Origin: Talinum fruticosum
Lineage: Eukaryota; Streptophyta; Magnoliopsida; Caryophyllales; Talinaceae
Length of the DNA stretch: 64,000 nt
NCBI GenBank assembly: GCA_021018815.1
Contig: JAITYX010000085.1
Span: forward strand, 868,001-932,000
Reading direction: 5' to 3'
Shown here piece after piece: positions 1 through 10,377 of the stretch. Each line of letters starts with the position of its first letter. The first letter of the stretch is position 1. The position numbers and the translations under genes are program-made. The notes under the pieces were generated by a model. It ran no database searches and had not been told where the DNA came from. It saw nothing but the letters and a program-made list of their open reading frames with translations.

Positions 1-977
1 GCGTGTTTGGATTCAAACGCCTTTGAGGTTGTCTAGAGTGCTTATGACCATCATCAAGAAGAATTTTATGTATGCATAATGAAGGACTAATTCCCTTAAT
101 ATCATCAATGCTATACCCAAAGGCTCCACGGTGTTTTCTAAGAACATCAAGAAATTTTTCAAGTTGTGGGCTTTCAAGTTTAACATTGACAATTACAGGA
201 AAAGTAGAGTTGGGACCCAAGAATTCATACCTGAGGTGGGGAGATAGAGGCTTTAGCTCTACCTATGGGGCGCTCTTCTCACTTTCCTTTGTAGCCTGAA
301 CCTCCACATTAAGGACTGACTCTGGATGTGGCTCGTGCTCATAGATTGGAGCATCATCAAGGAGCCTAGCATACTCCATTGTCTCAACTTTTTCTGCACT
401 TCAATCACCTCTTGCCCAGTCAACGAGTGCCTTAAGGTGATCATCTAGTGAACTCGTGGCTCACGCCATTTTTTGCTGATAATTCCATCCAAGATGTCGA
501 TTCGACATCATGAATCCTCTCAGGTAGGGGTAGCTATGGTTTTGGAGAGGTTGAACTCCATCTTTTCATCTCCCACATGAAGAGAAAACTTCCCATTCTT
601 GACATCAATCATAGCACCAACTGTGGCTAGGAAAGGCCTCCTTATATTGATAGGTACTGGGCATCTTCTTCAATCTCCATCACCACAAAGTCACATGGGA
701 TCAAAATCTTACCTACTTGGAGAGGTACATCTTCTAGGAGCCCCACATGATACTTCATATAACGGTATGCAAGTTGGATGGATATAGAGGTGGGCTTGAG
801 ATCACCCATTTGAAGCCTCTTGCAGATGGAGAAGGGTATAACACTCACACTAGCTTCCAAATCATACAATGCCCTACTAATTGGCTTACGAGGTAACTTA
901 TTCTGAAAGCTTAGGGTGTAGCTTATTACGAAAAATAGTACTATACTTAGTTGTAAGAGACACGATTGCTTTCTCAA
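1..977 (-). pseudogene. Retropepsin and RT N-terminus of the gypsy element
   Basis: The 977-642 segment contains ALYDLEASVSVIPFSI, matching the plant retropepsin core where the usual text is D-L-G-A-S. Here the catalytic-loop glycine has become glutamate (D-L-E), so protease activity is unlikely. The segment from about 250 down to 1 translates without stops into the linker and first part of RT, including YEFLGPNSTFPVIV and the SIDDIKG phrase. The 444-259 interval lies in a different frame from its neighbours, showing frameshifts. It lies directly downstream of gag on the same strand. Confidence 0.8.
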
Positions 978-1649
978 TCAACTTGCCTTTGTTGGATAGT
1001 ATGTCTTTCAAAAACTTTGCATAAGATGGTATCTCCACAATTGCTTCTAGGAATGGGATGTTGATGTGGAATTTTTGTAACATCTCTATGAACTTAGTAT
1101 ATTTCTTTTGATCCTTAACCTTTACTAACCTCTAAGGATATGGAACTAAAGATTTGTAAGACTCAACAGGTCTTGCTATAGCTTCACTTTGACCTTTATT
1201 CTTAGAACTTTCAGTCTCACCCTTAGCACCATGAATCTCATCTTGAATATCTCCATGTTTCTCCCCTTCTTCAACAACGAATATCCTCTCTTTCCTTGGT
1301 AATCATCCTGGGACCCTCTAACTCTTTCCCACTTCTCAAAGTGATAGCATTGACACGCCTCTTTGGATTTATCTTTGGTTGGCCCGGAAAATGCCCTTGA
1401 TGTCTAGAAAGATGGCTCACCTGTTGGGCTATTTGGGCTATTTAGGTCTTAAGTATCTTCTGGTGGGTAGACATGCCCTCAAACTTAGAAGTTAACTAGT
1501 TGATCGATTCGCCTAATGTCTCATTCGTTCTATATTGTGTTTAAATGAAATCTTCAATGAAGCTCTCTAAATTTGACTTCGAGCTGGGGGTTGAGGTGAT
1601 GGATTGAAGGGAGCCTTAGGATGAAAACCAGGTGGTGATGGATTATTAT

Positions 1650-2591
1650 TCTTGTAGAGGAGTTGGGGTGATTTTTCCTTCCGGGGTTGTAGGTTTGGGA
1701 GTATGGGTTATTTTGTGGTCTTGAATTGAAGTTCGCAAAGCATTGACTTGTTCAATAGTATAAAGATCAATTTGGCACTCAGCAGCAACATACCCTTGCA
1801 CTCCACATATCTCACAAACATGTTCCTCATTTGCAAGATCTTGGAGGAACCACCTGGAAGTAGACACCGCACTTAAGCGTTATAGTTTTGACTAAGCGCT
1901 TTGACCTTTCTAGCTAGGAGAGCTATAGAGTCAATTTGATGCACCCTCCTTTCTTTGGTACTCGACCTTTTCGGTGCCCTAATGGTAACTGTTGGCAGCC
2001 ATGTTCCCAATGAGAGCCTTGGCCTTACCTTCATCCTTATCCATTAGAGCACTTCTTGCAGCTGTATCTATGGAAATTTGAATATGGGGAGGTAACCCAT
2101 TGTAGAAAGTCCGTAGGAGCATCCACTCGGAATACCGTGGTGAGGACATTTTTTCGGAGATCCTTGTAATGCTCCCAAGCTTCGTAAAGTGACTCTCCAT
2201 TTTCCAAGCATAAGGTGGAGATGACGTTTTGCAGCTTTGGTAGCATATTTATTAAGATCCTCATTCAGCAGCCAATCCTTGGCTCTATCCTTTAAAGAGA
2301 AGGGAAAGAGCTTTAGACAGATGGCTTTGTTGATGTGTCGGATAGAACTTTCACAGGGAAGCTCTCCAATGCATCTTGCCTCACAAAATATATGAGCGAC
2401 ATCTTCAGCTCAAAGTCCTCATCATCTATATTCGATCCAAAGATGGCCAATATTGCCCCGCACGCACTAGGAATGGCATAGTCCCCTAGTGGCTTCGATT
2501 GTGGTCCTTGCTCCGCCGTCCTTTCCTCTCTTCTCCGCCTTCTCACAGCTCCGTTTATTGCTCTTGCTGTTCCTTTGATTTCGGGGTCCAA
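1650..2591 (-). pseudogene. gag with zinc knuckle of the gypsy element
   Basis: Gag is the structural RNA-binding protein of the retrotransposon particle. The interval around 2,200-1,979 carries the conserved retrotransposon gag phrase LLRTFYNGLPPHIQ, and overlapping frames show that the ORF is interrupted. The 1,867-1,646 part holds a CCHC knuckle, CEICGVQGYVAAEC, in which the canonical histidine is tyrosine (codon at about 1,790-1,792). That single change would weaken zinc binding. The start near 2,591 lies about 160 bases downstream of the primer site, a normal spacing. Confidence 0.75.
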
Positions 2592-2753
2592 CGGGATAAT
2601 TTCTCTCCCTCATCGACTCCTTCTACGCATGCAAAAACAAGAACTATACCAGGTATAAAAAGGTTCAAGCGGAAATCAAGAAAAGATTGGTATGGGAATA
2701 AGAACAAAAAAACTAGTTTCAAGTCTTAAAGCAAATACTCAAAAGAACAGAGT

Positions 2754-2771
2754 TCCCCGACAACAACGCTA
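2754..2771 (-). promoter_or_regulatory. Primer binding site, tRNA-Asp-like
   Basis: The plus strand reads TCCCCGACAACAACGCTA. Its complement resembles the tRNA-Asp primer site used by Athila elements, with a few mismatches. It sits seven bases inside the LTR end, the expected place for minus-strand DNA priming, which supports both the LTR boundary and the orientation. Confidence 0.7.
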
Positions 2772-2778
2772 CAAAACT

Positions 2779-4240
2779 TGTTAAGAAAATACCGCAAGTG
2801 CACGGTAGCAATCGGTGAGTACAGTGTCGTGTCCTCGAGGAACTTGCTCTCAAGTACAAAAATCCACTAAGAGACTCTATTCTAGGTGAAACTTAGTTTG
2901 AAAACCATTGATTTTTGATCGAATTAAACTAGTTGCTAAATTGCTATAAGAGAAATCAAATGATTAGAAGTCTTAGATTGGGATTAATTATACTATCATG
3001 CATGAAATCAAAACCAAATTCCGCTTGAAACTTGTCTATGCTTGCAATTTAGAAGGGGAAACACCAACTAAGCTTCTCTTCACCTACTTTCGTAGGTCAA
3101 AGACTAATGTTGCTCAATCTAATCACCTATTTTCATGGGATTAACAAGAATAAAATCACAATATATGCATCTTATAACCCCGATAGAAAACCTTAATTAT
3201 TTTCATATCAAAGTTTTAATCGTTGACAACGTTATTTTAGGTAAAGTTTTCATCTTTTAATGTTCACAAAACCTGAATAAAAATAGATGATTCCTCTTTT
3301 GTGCATTCATCGAATAGGTGATGAGCAAAGTGAATTCTAAACTAACAAGCATAAGACAACTCAATTGGAGTTTAATTCATGATTATCAAAACATAATAGA
3401 GATCAATCCCAACCTAAGTAGGGAATCTAGCCTCTAAATATGATACTAAACAATTCACAAGATTCAATGAAAATAAACATGGAGAGATAATGACAAGCTG
3501 TGAAGAAAAAGTAAAGAGGAGAAATTACGATTATTGAATAGAAATCGTTGCGATTAAATTGTAAAAATCTTGCAATTGACAATAATCTTTCTTTCTAGAG
3601 TTCTTGAGTGCTCTCTAAAAATTCTAGTGAAAAACCCTAGCTAAAACTTAAAATGGAAAAGAGGTATCCCGAAAATAAAATTTGGAAACAGATAAATTGT
3701 GAAATCTTATAAGTCGCACAGCTGTGCGACTCCGCACGAGTAGTCATGCATGTTTCTGGCCGCAAATTCGCACGGGCGTGTAGTTTTGCACGGGTAGTCG
3801 AGCCTCCTTTTTGTGCTTCTATGTGAGCCGTGCAGGATCTGCATTGTGAGCCGTGCACGACTTCAACTTTGTATAACTTCCTGCACGATCGTGCAGGGTA
3901 TACACCGGTACTTGTGCTGCCTTCCTTGAGTTTATGCCTTTTGCCCGATGCTTCGCACGATCGTGTAGCTTTGCATTGCCACCTGTGCAACTCGATTTGA
4001 TGAGTTCTAGGCCCTTTTTGCCTCCTTTTAGGCTCGAACCCTCCTTTTCATCGCTTTTCATCAAATTTGTTTCAAATCTCACTCATTTAAACTCAAATAC
4101 CTGTAATTAAAAGATTTACGAGCTTAAAATAGGAAATGAGGATAATCTAACTCAAAACCAAACAAATATCATCGAAATCATCACGAAATTGGCTGAAATA
4201 ATGTCATAAAAAGTGATAAATATGAGGTTTAAGATGGACA
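2779..4240 (-). repeat. 5' LTR of the gypsy element
   Basis: The LTR starts with TGTTAAG at the primer-site side and ends with GGACA on the plus strand, giving TGT...ACA inverted termini. The length is about 1.46 kb. It contains no long ORF of its own. The interval 3,700-3,990 is rich in GCACG/CGTGC motifs, including a 20-bp perfect palindrome at 3,712-3,731 and a 16-bp one at 3,881-3,896. The outer boundary is inferred from the TG/CA rule and from where the palindrome-rich sequence stops; the partner LTR is outside the window. Confidence 0.65.
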
Positions 4241-5336
4241 CTCTCCCTCCCCTCCTTTTGTTACATTCGATAGGGCTCCCCGAGATAGAGGGTTCAATAG
4301 GTAGGCTTGCTTATCTAAAAAAATATAAGGGTAAGTTTTTTTTTTTTTTTTTTGTGCATAAAAATCCCAATTTCACATTTATTTTTAATCTATCACACCG
4401 TATCTCACCCTTCCTAATCAATCCCACCCTTTTAGGAAAATCTCACACCCTTCCAATCATTCCTATTCCACGCTCCAAATACTCCACTTCTTTTGTGTGG
4501 AAAATTTCACCTTTCATTCTCATTCTTTCTCATTCCTTCCCACTCCTCCCATAGATTTCACGAACTTCCTACTTATTCTTCCTCACAAACCTTTTCAATT
4601 GTGCAGTTCTTTTAACTTTAAAGGAGTCGTAAATGACAATACAATATAATTATAACAACGATGAGGAAGAAATCGTACCTATAACCTAATTTACCCTTGA
4701 TTACGAGTGTTAATCATTAATCCAAAACTTCGTTGATAATCCTTGTATGATTCATGAATAGTACTAATTATTACTCAATATGTTGGATGACATCTTAAAA
4801 ACATGCTAGATGTAAGTCCCAAATTCTAGTCTTGAGACTCCCAGCTTTTTTGATTGGACGTATTTCCTTGATGAAAAGTTAAGGATAACAACAAACTCGA
4901 TGGGCTTGTCTTTACAAGCCATTCGGCTTGAATATGGGCTACCATATGCTCCCATGTCGGGATTATCAACTCCATTGCTTTTTTCCCTTGATACTAGCTC
5001 CTAACTTATTAATTAAAAAAAATTTACACACTCAATCAATTAAATATTTAATAATAACTAAAGTATTACGTAAAGGAAATTATTTACCGACAAAACGTAC
5101 GTTCATTAGCTAACATAGTTAATTGTTCTTAAAGTTCTTGTTCAATATAATAATGTTTCTAACAAGACACATTAATTAGTGTAATGGAATTAGGCCTCCC
5201 TATATACCAAAAATAGTAATACAATGAGCAATTTATATAATTAATATACCTCTAAAATTTTTCGTTTGATACAACAAACCTTCATGTATGACTAAAAATC
5301 AAAACCTATATATTTATCGAAAATGGAACTATGAAC
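4241..5336. other. Intergenic, no gene seen
   Basis: A/T-rich sequence with an 18-base poly(T) run near 4,338 and a pyrimidine-rich stretch to 4,555. I see no open frame with protein-like content and no clear terminal repeats. Confidence 0.6.
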
Positions 5337-5339
5337 TTA

Positions 5340-5359
5340 GAGCATCTCCAGTGGATGAG
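5340..5359 (+). repeat. Left terminal inverted repeat of the Harbinger element
   Basis: GAGCATCTCCAGTGGATGAG directly after TTA at 5,337-5,339. This matches the well-known GAGCATCTCCA-type ends of plant Harbinger elements and their TTA target preference. No inverted partner was found up to about 14 kb. Confidence 0.75.
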
Positions 5360-5733
5360 TCTATTTTAGGCTCACTCAGTGGGGACCTACAGATGACACA
5401 TCAACAAAGAGCCTACTTTTTCTCTCTCCTAAATCCTTACTTCCACAATGCAAGACTCACCAACAAGGCTCACCTATTTAAATAATCCAACATATTTAAT
5501 TATTTTCACATATTATATTTTGTATTGTTATTTATTTTATAAATATATAAAAAAATTATTTGGTGCACTATGAAAATTAAATTAATTAATTTAGGTTATG
5601 AAAATTTTTAAACAAGTGATACAATAATATTTTAAATAAAATTAAATACAAAAGATACAATAATAATTGCAATGTTACTACAATAATGCAACACGTAAAT
5701 ATGGGAAAAATAAAATACGAAAAAAATTCAACA

Positions 5734-7126
5734 CTAACGAAATACTGGACAATATGAAAAAAATAAAAATAGATCACTCATTTCTCTGTCGCGCCAAATT
5801 TTGTTTCTATATTTCTTCAACCAAGTCCGTTTGCAGACGTGCATGAGTTCCGCTGTCTCTAATTTCAGCTGATTTTCGGAAGTAAGTTGTATAACATGGG
5901 TGATGGTCATGTTGGACATTAGATGCCGGGTGCATGCCTCCACTTGCTCATAATCGTAATCATAAGCAAGGTTGTATTGATCTCGCTCATCTTCGACGAT
6001 CATGTTGTGGAGTATTATACAAGCTTTCATTACTTTACCTATGTCATCTTCCTCCATTAAGCGACAAGGGCCACGAATAATTCCAAAACGAGCTTGTAAG
6101 ACACCAAACCCTCGTTCCACATCCTTCCTTACACCCTCTTGTCGCTCAGCAAATAATTTTGCTTTTCGACCTTGTGGTAGTGGGATCTTTTTGAAAAATG
6201 TAGCCCATTTTGGATATATACAATCCGACAGAAAATATGGGATGGTATACATATGACCATTGACAACATATTCACATTTCGGAGCTTGATTTTGATACAA
6301 CTCTTGGAACACTGGGGACCGATCAAGGACGTTGATGTCATTGAGACTTCCTGGGCATCCGAAGAATGCATGTCATATCCAAAGATCGTATGAAGTACAT
6401 GCTTCAAGAATAATTGTTGGCACTTTGTATATACCTTTAGCGAAGGTTGCTTTCCATGCTGTTGGACAATTTTTCCACTCCCAATGCATACAATCAATAC
6501 TTCCCAACATTCCTGGGAAATCACGAGCATCCCCTACGGCTAAGAGACGATCGAAATCAGCTTGAGTTGGCTTTCTCAAGTACTCATGTCCAAAAACATC
6601 AATGACGCATTCCGCAAACTTCTTCATGCACTCAAGTGTTGTACTCTTACCTATTTTCAAGTATTCATCCACACAATCGGCAAATATACCATACGCCAAC
6701 ATCCTCATGGCTGCGGTACACTTAGTTAGCGGTGCAAGCCTGGCCGACCAAGTGCATCATACCTTAACTTAAAGTAATCGAGTAATTCTCGAGGACTTGT
6801 ACTATGCGAACAAATAAATGTTTTCGCATTCGGAATCTACGACGAAATTGTTGCTCTGTATACACGGGTTCATCTGCAAAATAATCTTCATACAAGCGAT
6901 TGTGAGCTTCTTCTCGATTTCTTCGAATATATCTTTTTTCTTATGTGGCCTGGATGAAGATGAAGGTTCTATCGATTCTGCAGCTTGTAAAATCTTAAGC
7001 ATATGGTTGAATTCATTCTCATCGTCAAGTAATTCTTCCAGAAAAGGCATATCATCATCGGACTCTTCAATTATCCATGTCAAGCCGTCCGAAGATGGTG
7101 ATGAAGATAAAGATAGATGATCCATT
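5734..7126 (-). pseudogene. PIF/Harbinger DDE transposase (HARBI1-like nuclease)
   Basis: The product would cut and join the transposon ends. The DDE triad is recognisable. The first Asp lies in GMLGSIDCMHWEWKN (codon near 6,493-6,495), the second in GCPGSLNDINVLDRSP (near 6,330), and the Glu in VERGFGVLQARF (near 6,115-6,117). The reading is broken by an in-frame TGA at about 6,373, where the family has tryptophan (W-H-A-F-F-G), and by frameshifts at about 6,720-6,790 between the N-terminal domain and the catalytic core. The N-terminus at 7,126 is serine- and acid-rich, as usual. It is inactive as written. Confidence 0.85.
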
Positions 7127-7535
7127 GTTCGACACATGTGCAAATATAATATTAATAGTGAAAATAACATTAGACAAAAGGTATGATGAAAAGCAAATTG
7201 AAAATTTTCATTACACAAATAAAAGATGTTACAAAAGTTTTCACACAAATGAAGCTGAGAAAATTACTTAGAAGCTAAGAAACATACATAAAGTTATGTC
7301 ATATCTAATTTCAACTACAACTAAAATTAATTATACGACTAGTCCTATTCAAGGTAAGGAGAAAGATTTACTCGGACATTTGACGATACTTGCTCAAAAT
7401 CTTCTCCTGCACACCTCTAAAATATTCTGCTTCTCTGTAAGACATGCTATCAAAGTTCATCCCCATAACATTTGTCTCCCATTCAAATTGTTTACGCTAT
7501 TCATATTCACGTCGAGGCGAACCGACTCTTCAACT

Positions 7536-8226
7536 TCATCTCGCCTTCCTTGCCTGCTCCTTCACATAGTCATGCAATATCTCGCTCCTCTCCTTTGCGG
7601 TTGTGGTTATTGTAGATAGTTGATTAGCCACCAAATCAGTTGTGCTTGTTTCCTTCTCTTTCAGTTTCCTCTTGGCCGCTTTTCTACCAATAGGGCGAAA
7701 AAGATCACCCCCATCCTCACCGGATTGATCCTCACTGATAGGGGTAGATGAGTTAGAGTGTGCCCCCATCTCATTAAGCCTTATTCGTTTTGGGCAACTA
7801 TCGTTACTTCCGAGCAGAAAGTCCTCCATTTCGGGTGTTCACGGAGTAGTTGCCACCATACCATATGTTCAAACTTTTTCCCATCCATTCTTTGAGAATA
7901 CAACTCTTGTGCTTTGTCAATAACATCTTCCATACACGTCCCACTTTGATTGAGACGGTAAACTTCATCTACAATTCCCGTCCACTTAGACGTCAAAGGG
8001 GCACATCTCCTCCAACGTCCATTACAAGTCTTCCAGGATCGTCGGGCAGCTCCTGAAGGAAGGTGCTCATTGAAGGCTTTGGCCACATTCTTCCAAAACC
8101 CTTCCTTCTTTTGGTCCGCCCCACGAGGGGGTCTATGCTTGTGTTCATCCAACAACTAATCAAACGACGATCTTCATCCTCTGTCCACTTTCTTCCCCCT
8201 CCCGATGAGGGATCCTCCTCAAGCAC
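7536..8226 (-). pseudogene. Harbinger ORF1, SANT/trihelix-like DNA-binding protein
   Basis: ORF1 partners the nuclease and binds the transposon ends. The start MLEEDPSSGGGRKWTEDEDR leads into RLISCWMNTSIDP, the family hallmark. It then continues in another frame as FWKNVAKAFNEHLPSG and RRSWKTCNGRWRR (8,155-7,781), and in a third frame as the basic, NAM-associated-like C-terminal part (7,829-7,536). Two frameshifts, near 8,115 and near 7,830, break the gene. It lies upstream of and collinear with the transposase. Confidence 0.75.
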
Positions 8227-8268
8227 TTCGATTTCATCATTGCTTGGGTTAATAGGAGATTCTGAATG

Positions 8269-8319
8269 TTGTTTAATCCTCCAACGTTGTTTAATTTTTC
8301 ACTTGGATACCTAACCCAA
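8269..8319 (+). repeat. 51-bp direct repeat, copy 1
   Basis: Identical over 51 bases to 13,603-13,653; it starts TTGTTTAATCCTCCAACGTT. This copy abuts the start of Harbinger ORF1, so it is probably Harbinger sequence. Flanks differ on both sides. Confidence 0.9.
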
Positions 8320-8704
8320 TTCTTATAAATCGCCTACGTTAACTTATTTTTCTTAAATTCTCAACCTCATTTATTTTTTTTAATTTACTTCAATAATCCA
8401 AATCACTTCTTTCCTTCAACCCTCAAAATGACTTATTTTCTTTAATCTTCCCAAAATTACTTATTGTCTTCAACTTCTTAAAATCACTCAACTTACCTAT
8501 TCTCCTTAATTCACATTTTTAATCCATATCCTCATATCACAACATGCATGCCTATTTTTTTCTTAGATCCTCTCATAATATTGTACTTTTTTAAAGTTTC
8601 CTTTTAATTTTTTTTTTTACATGCATGCCCATTTTAGTTAATCTCTTCCTCCAAAATTTTCTAATAAACTTGAATCATCACAAAAACCAAATTTCCTTTG
8701 CTTT
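8320..8704. other. Pyrimidine- and A/T-rich spacer
   Basis: C/T- and T-rich on the plus strand, with repeated cttaattt/tcttcaac-like words. There is no protein-like ORF and no clear element end. Confidence 0.5.
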
Positions 8705-8932
8705 GGAAGCCACCATGGACCTCCCCACGGCCAGTGGGGTCAATAGTCGGCTCTAGAGGTCATCAAGGGCCTTCCCACGATCGGTGGGGACTTATAGTGG
8801 CCACCACGGGTTACCCCACGGCCTGTGGGAGCACCCGTGGTGGGTGTTTTGGGTCAATTACTCGTTGCTAGCCACCATGGCCTGCCCCACAGGCTATGGG
8901 GGCACCCGTGGTGGGTGGCAGAGTTTTCCAAA
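8705..8932. repeat. GC-rich cluster of hairpin-forming repeats
   Basis: Several diverged units share CCACC...CCCCACGG...GTGGGG...GGTGG. The best is 8,801-8,843, with 11-bp perfect outer arms (CCACCACGGGT / ACCCGTGGTGG) and an inner CCCAC/GTGGG stem. A second lies at 8,872-8,914, and two weaker units lie at about 8,710-8,800. The island is sharply more GC-rich than its neighbours. Confidence 0.7.
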
Positions 8933-9839
8933 CTCCACTTTCTTATGCTCAACGTATTTTGTCCTTGTGAGATATTTATGAAAGGTTTATCTTATAAATT
9001 TTCCATCATTGTAAGTATCATATTAGCTAACTAAAACTCATTAAAAGAGCATGTAAGATAATTACTTCTCATACCAAGATTTGGGCAACTCGAGTTAACG
9101 TTTCCAATCAACAATCCCCAAAAGCATAATACGGGCTATGTAATATGATTTTACACAATAAACCCTTGCATGCACATCTAACTAATTATTCTTAAAATTT
9201 AAAGAAATTCATTAGTTGAAGGTTGACGTTTTTACCCAAAACCCACAAGAAAAATGAGGGTTTTTATGGTGGAAGGGGTGGCTCATCGGAGCTCCGGTGG
9301 CTGCGGTGGTTGGCAACGACAACCAGCGGCAGCAACAGGCGGTGAACGACGATGACGGTGACTGGTCTGGCGGCAGTAGCTGGCGGCAGTGGTAGGCAGC
9401 AGCAGTGACGCAGCAGCAGGTCAGCAGCAGCAGGCGCAGAAGAGCAGCAGCAGTGGCCAACGTAATGGGTAGCCGGCGACTGGTGGCTCCTGCTCCGGCG
9501 AACGGTGGAGCTGGTGGTGGTGGCAGCCGGTGGCCTGGTTGGGCAGTAGGGAGGAGTTTGAGTGAGGGAGATGAGTTTATTTGGAAAGAAGAGCAAATGA
9601 TGAAGGTGGGGTTTTTGAGATTTTTGGGGTTTAAATAGGCAAATTTTGAATCTGAATTTTCCCTCTTCTCAAATCTGAATCCAACCCCTTTTTTATTTTA
9701 TTTTTATTTTTATTTGCTTGGTTATTGGGCCCTCTATTCTCTACAAGCCCAAATACCCTAATAGCCTAGCCTAAGTTAAAAGAATGTAGGTTTTAGGAAT
9801 TTCCGACTTGAATAATTATTACAAACTTTAGGCATATGA

Positions 9840-9840
<1 letters not shown>

Positions 9841-9926
<86 letters not shown>
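9841..9926. repeat. (TTA)n microsatellite, about 29 units
   Basis: Eighty-six bases of uninterrupted TTA repeats inside the chromovirus LTR. Its length and purity suggest a hypervariable locus. Confidence 0.97.
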
Positions 9927-9927
<1 letters not shown>

Positions 9928-10043
9928 CTTGAATTATCACAAGGCATAATTTATTTGATCATTCATTTATTTATTTATTTCTTTGCCAAGCGTCGCTATC
10001 ATCATACAAGTCCCGCAACACATAATATGGTTACTAGCACAAG

Positions 10044-10252
10044 CAAGGGAGGACCCAAGGGGGTCAGTGGGGTCAACTGACCCCCTCTCAAAAAAAATAA
10101 AGCTTTTATATAACAGAGAGTAATGTAAAAATGTAGCTAGCTGAGTTGGTAAGAGCCTTAGTACTCAAAAGGGAGGTATGCTGCAACCAATCTCCCCTTT
10201 TTTTATTTACTTTATTTCGACCCACCTTCGTAAATTCCTGGGTTCGCCACTG
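10044..10252 (-). mobile_element. hAT-type MITE nested in the chromovirus LTR
   Basis: The 209-bp element has imperfect inverted ends. On the plus strand it begins CAAGGGAGGACCCAAGG, and on the minus strand CAGTGGCGAACCCAGGA. It is flanked by 8-bp near-identical duplications, AGCACAAG (10,036-10,043) and AGTACAAG (10,253-10,260). Eight-base duplications and CAGNGGCGNA-type ends are the signature of hAT elements. It contains no transposase, so it depended on another copy. A palindrome, GGGGTCAACTGACCCC, sits near the left end. Confidence 0.75.
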
Positions 10253-10367
10253 AGTACAAGTATATAATACACATGATAATGATGAATGAAAGTGTGAATT
10301 GAAGTGCACGCGCTCATTAATATTTATTAATCTTTGTTGATGTATTGGATTAAGGTCGGGCATTACA

Positions 10368-10377
10368 GCTTCCCCTT
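10368..10377 (-). promoter_or_regulatory. Polypurine tract of the chromovirus
   Basis: The minus strand reads AAGGGGAAGC immediately before the TGTAATGCCC LTR start. That is the expected position of the plus-strand DNA primer between pol and the 3' LTR. Confidence 0.7.

Larger units (their letters stand above)
1..4240 (-). mobile_element. Ty3/gypsy LTR retrotransposon, Athila-like, decayed, truncated by the window edge
   Basis: The minus strand reads, in transcription order, LTR, primer site, gag, zinc knuckle, retropepsin and the start of reverse transcriptase. This is the order of plant Ty3/gypsy elements. The pol segment nearest the left edge contains the phrase SIDDIKGISPSLC followed by QRRLNP, which is characteristic of the N-terminal RT region of Athila-like elements (recognised from family knowledge). 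The frame is broken at several places, so the copy cannot encode a working polyprotein. RT, RNase H, integrase and the second LTR would lie left of the window. Lineage assignment rests on the tRNA-Asp-like primer site and sequence resemblance, not on a phylogeny. Confidence 0.85.
5337..8320 (-). mobile_element. PIF/Harbinger transposon, decayed, right end missing
   Basis: The left end is TTA (likely 3-bp target duplication) followed by GAGCATCTCCAGTGGATGAG, the typical plant PIF/Harbinger terminal sequence. Two genes lie inside on the minus strand: a DDE nuclease (7,126-5,734) and a SANT/trihelix-type ORF1 (8,226-7,536). That is the standard two-gene Harbinger layout. No matching inverted end is found to the right, so the element is truncated near 8,320, just beyond the start of ORF1. 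The right limit given is where recognisable element sequence ends. Confidence 0.8.
9190..10367 (-). repeat. LTR of a minus-strand chromovirus (Tekay/Del-like), disrupted
   Basis: At 10,367 the minus strand reads TGTAATGCCCGACC directly after a purine-rich tract. TGTAA(T/C)GCCC is the usual LTR start of plant chromoviruses. Further along, the minus strand has CTATTTAAACC, a TATA-like site near 9,633. It is followed by CCACC/CTGCTG-rich sequence (9,250-9,560) resembling the R-U5 part of such LTRs. The LTR is interrupted by a long TTA microsatellite and a hAT-type MITE. The far end near 9,190 is uncertain. Confidence 0.6.

Noticed and set aside
9212..9638. Open frames on both strands through a GC-rich patch rich in Ala, Ser and Gly
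   Set aside because: Low-complexity CAG/CCACC sequence in a chromovirus LTR; no family signature and no splice-compatible exons.
10138..10149. TAGCTGAGTTGG, a perfect RNA polymerase III A-box match, suggesting a SINE or tRNA
   Set aside because: No proper B box at tRNA spacing. The surrounding 209 bp are better explained as a hAT-type MITE with an 8-bp duplication.
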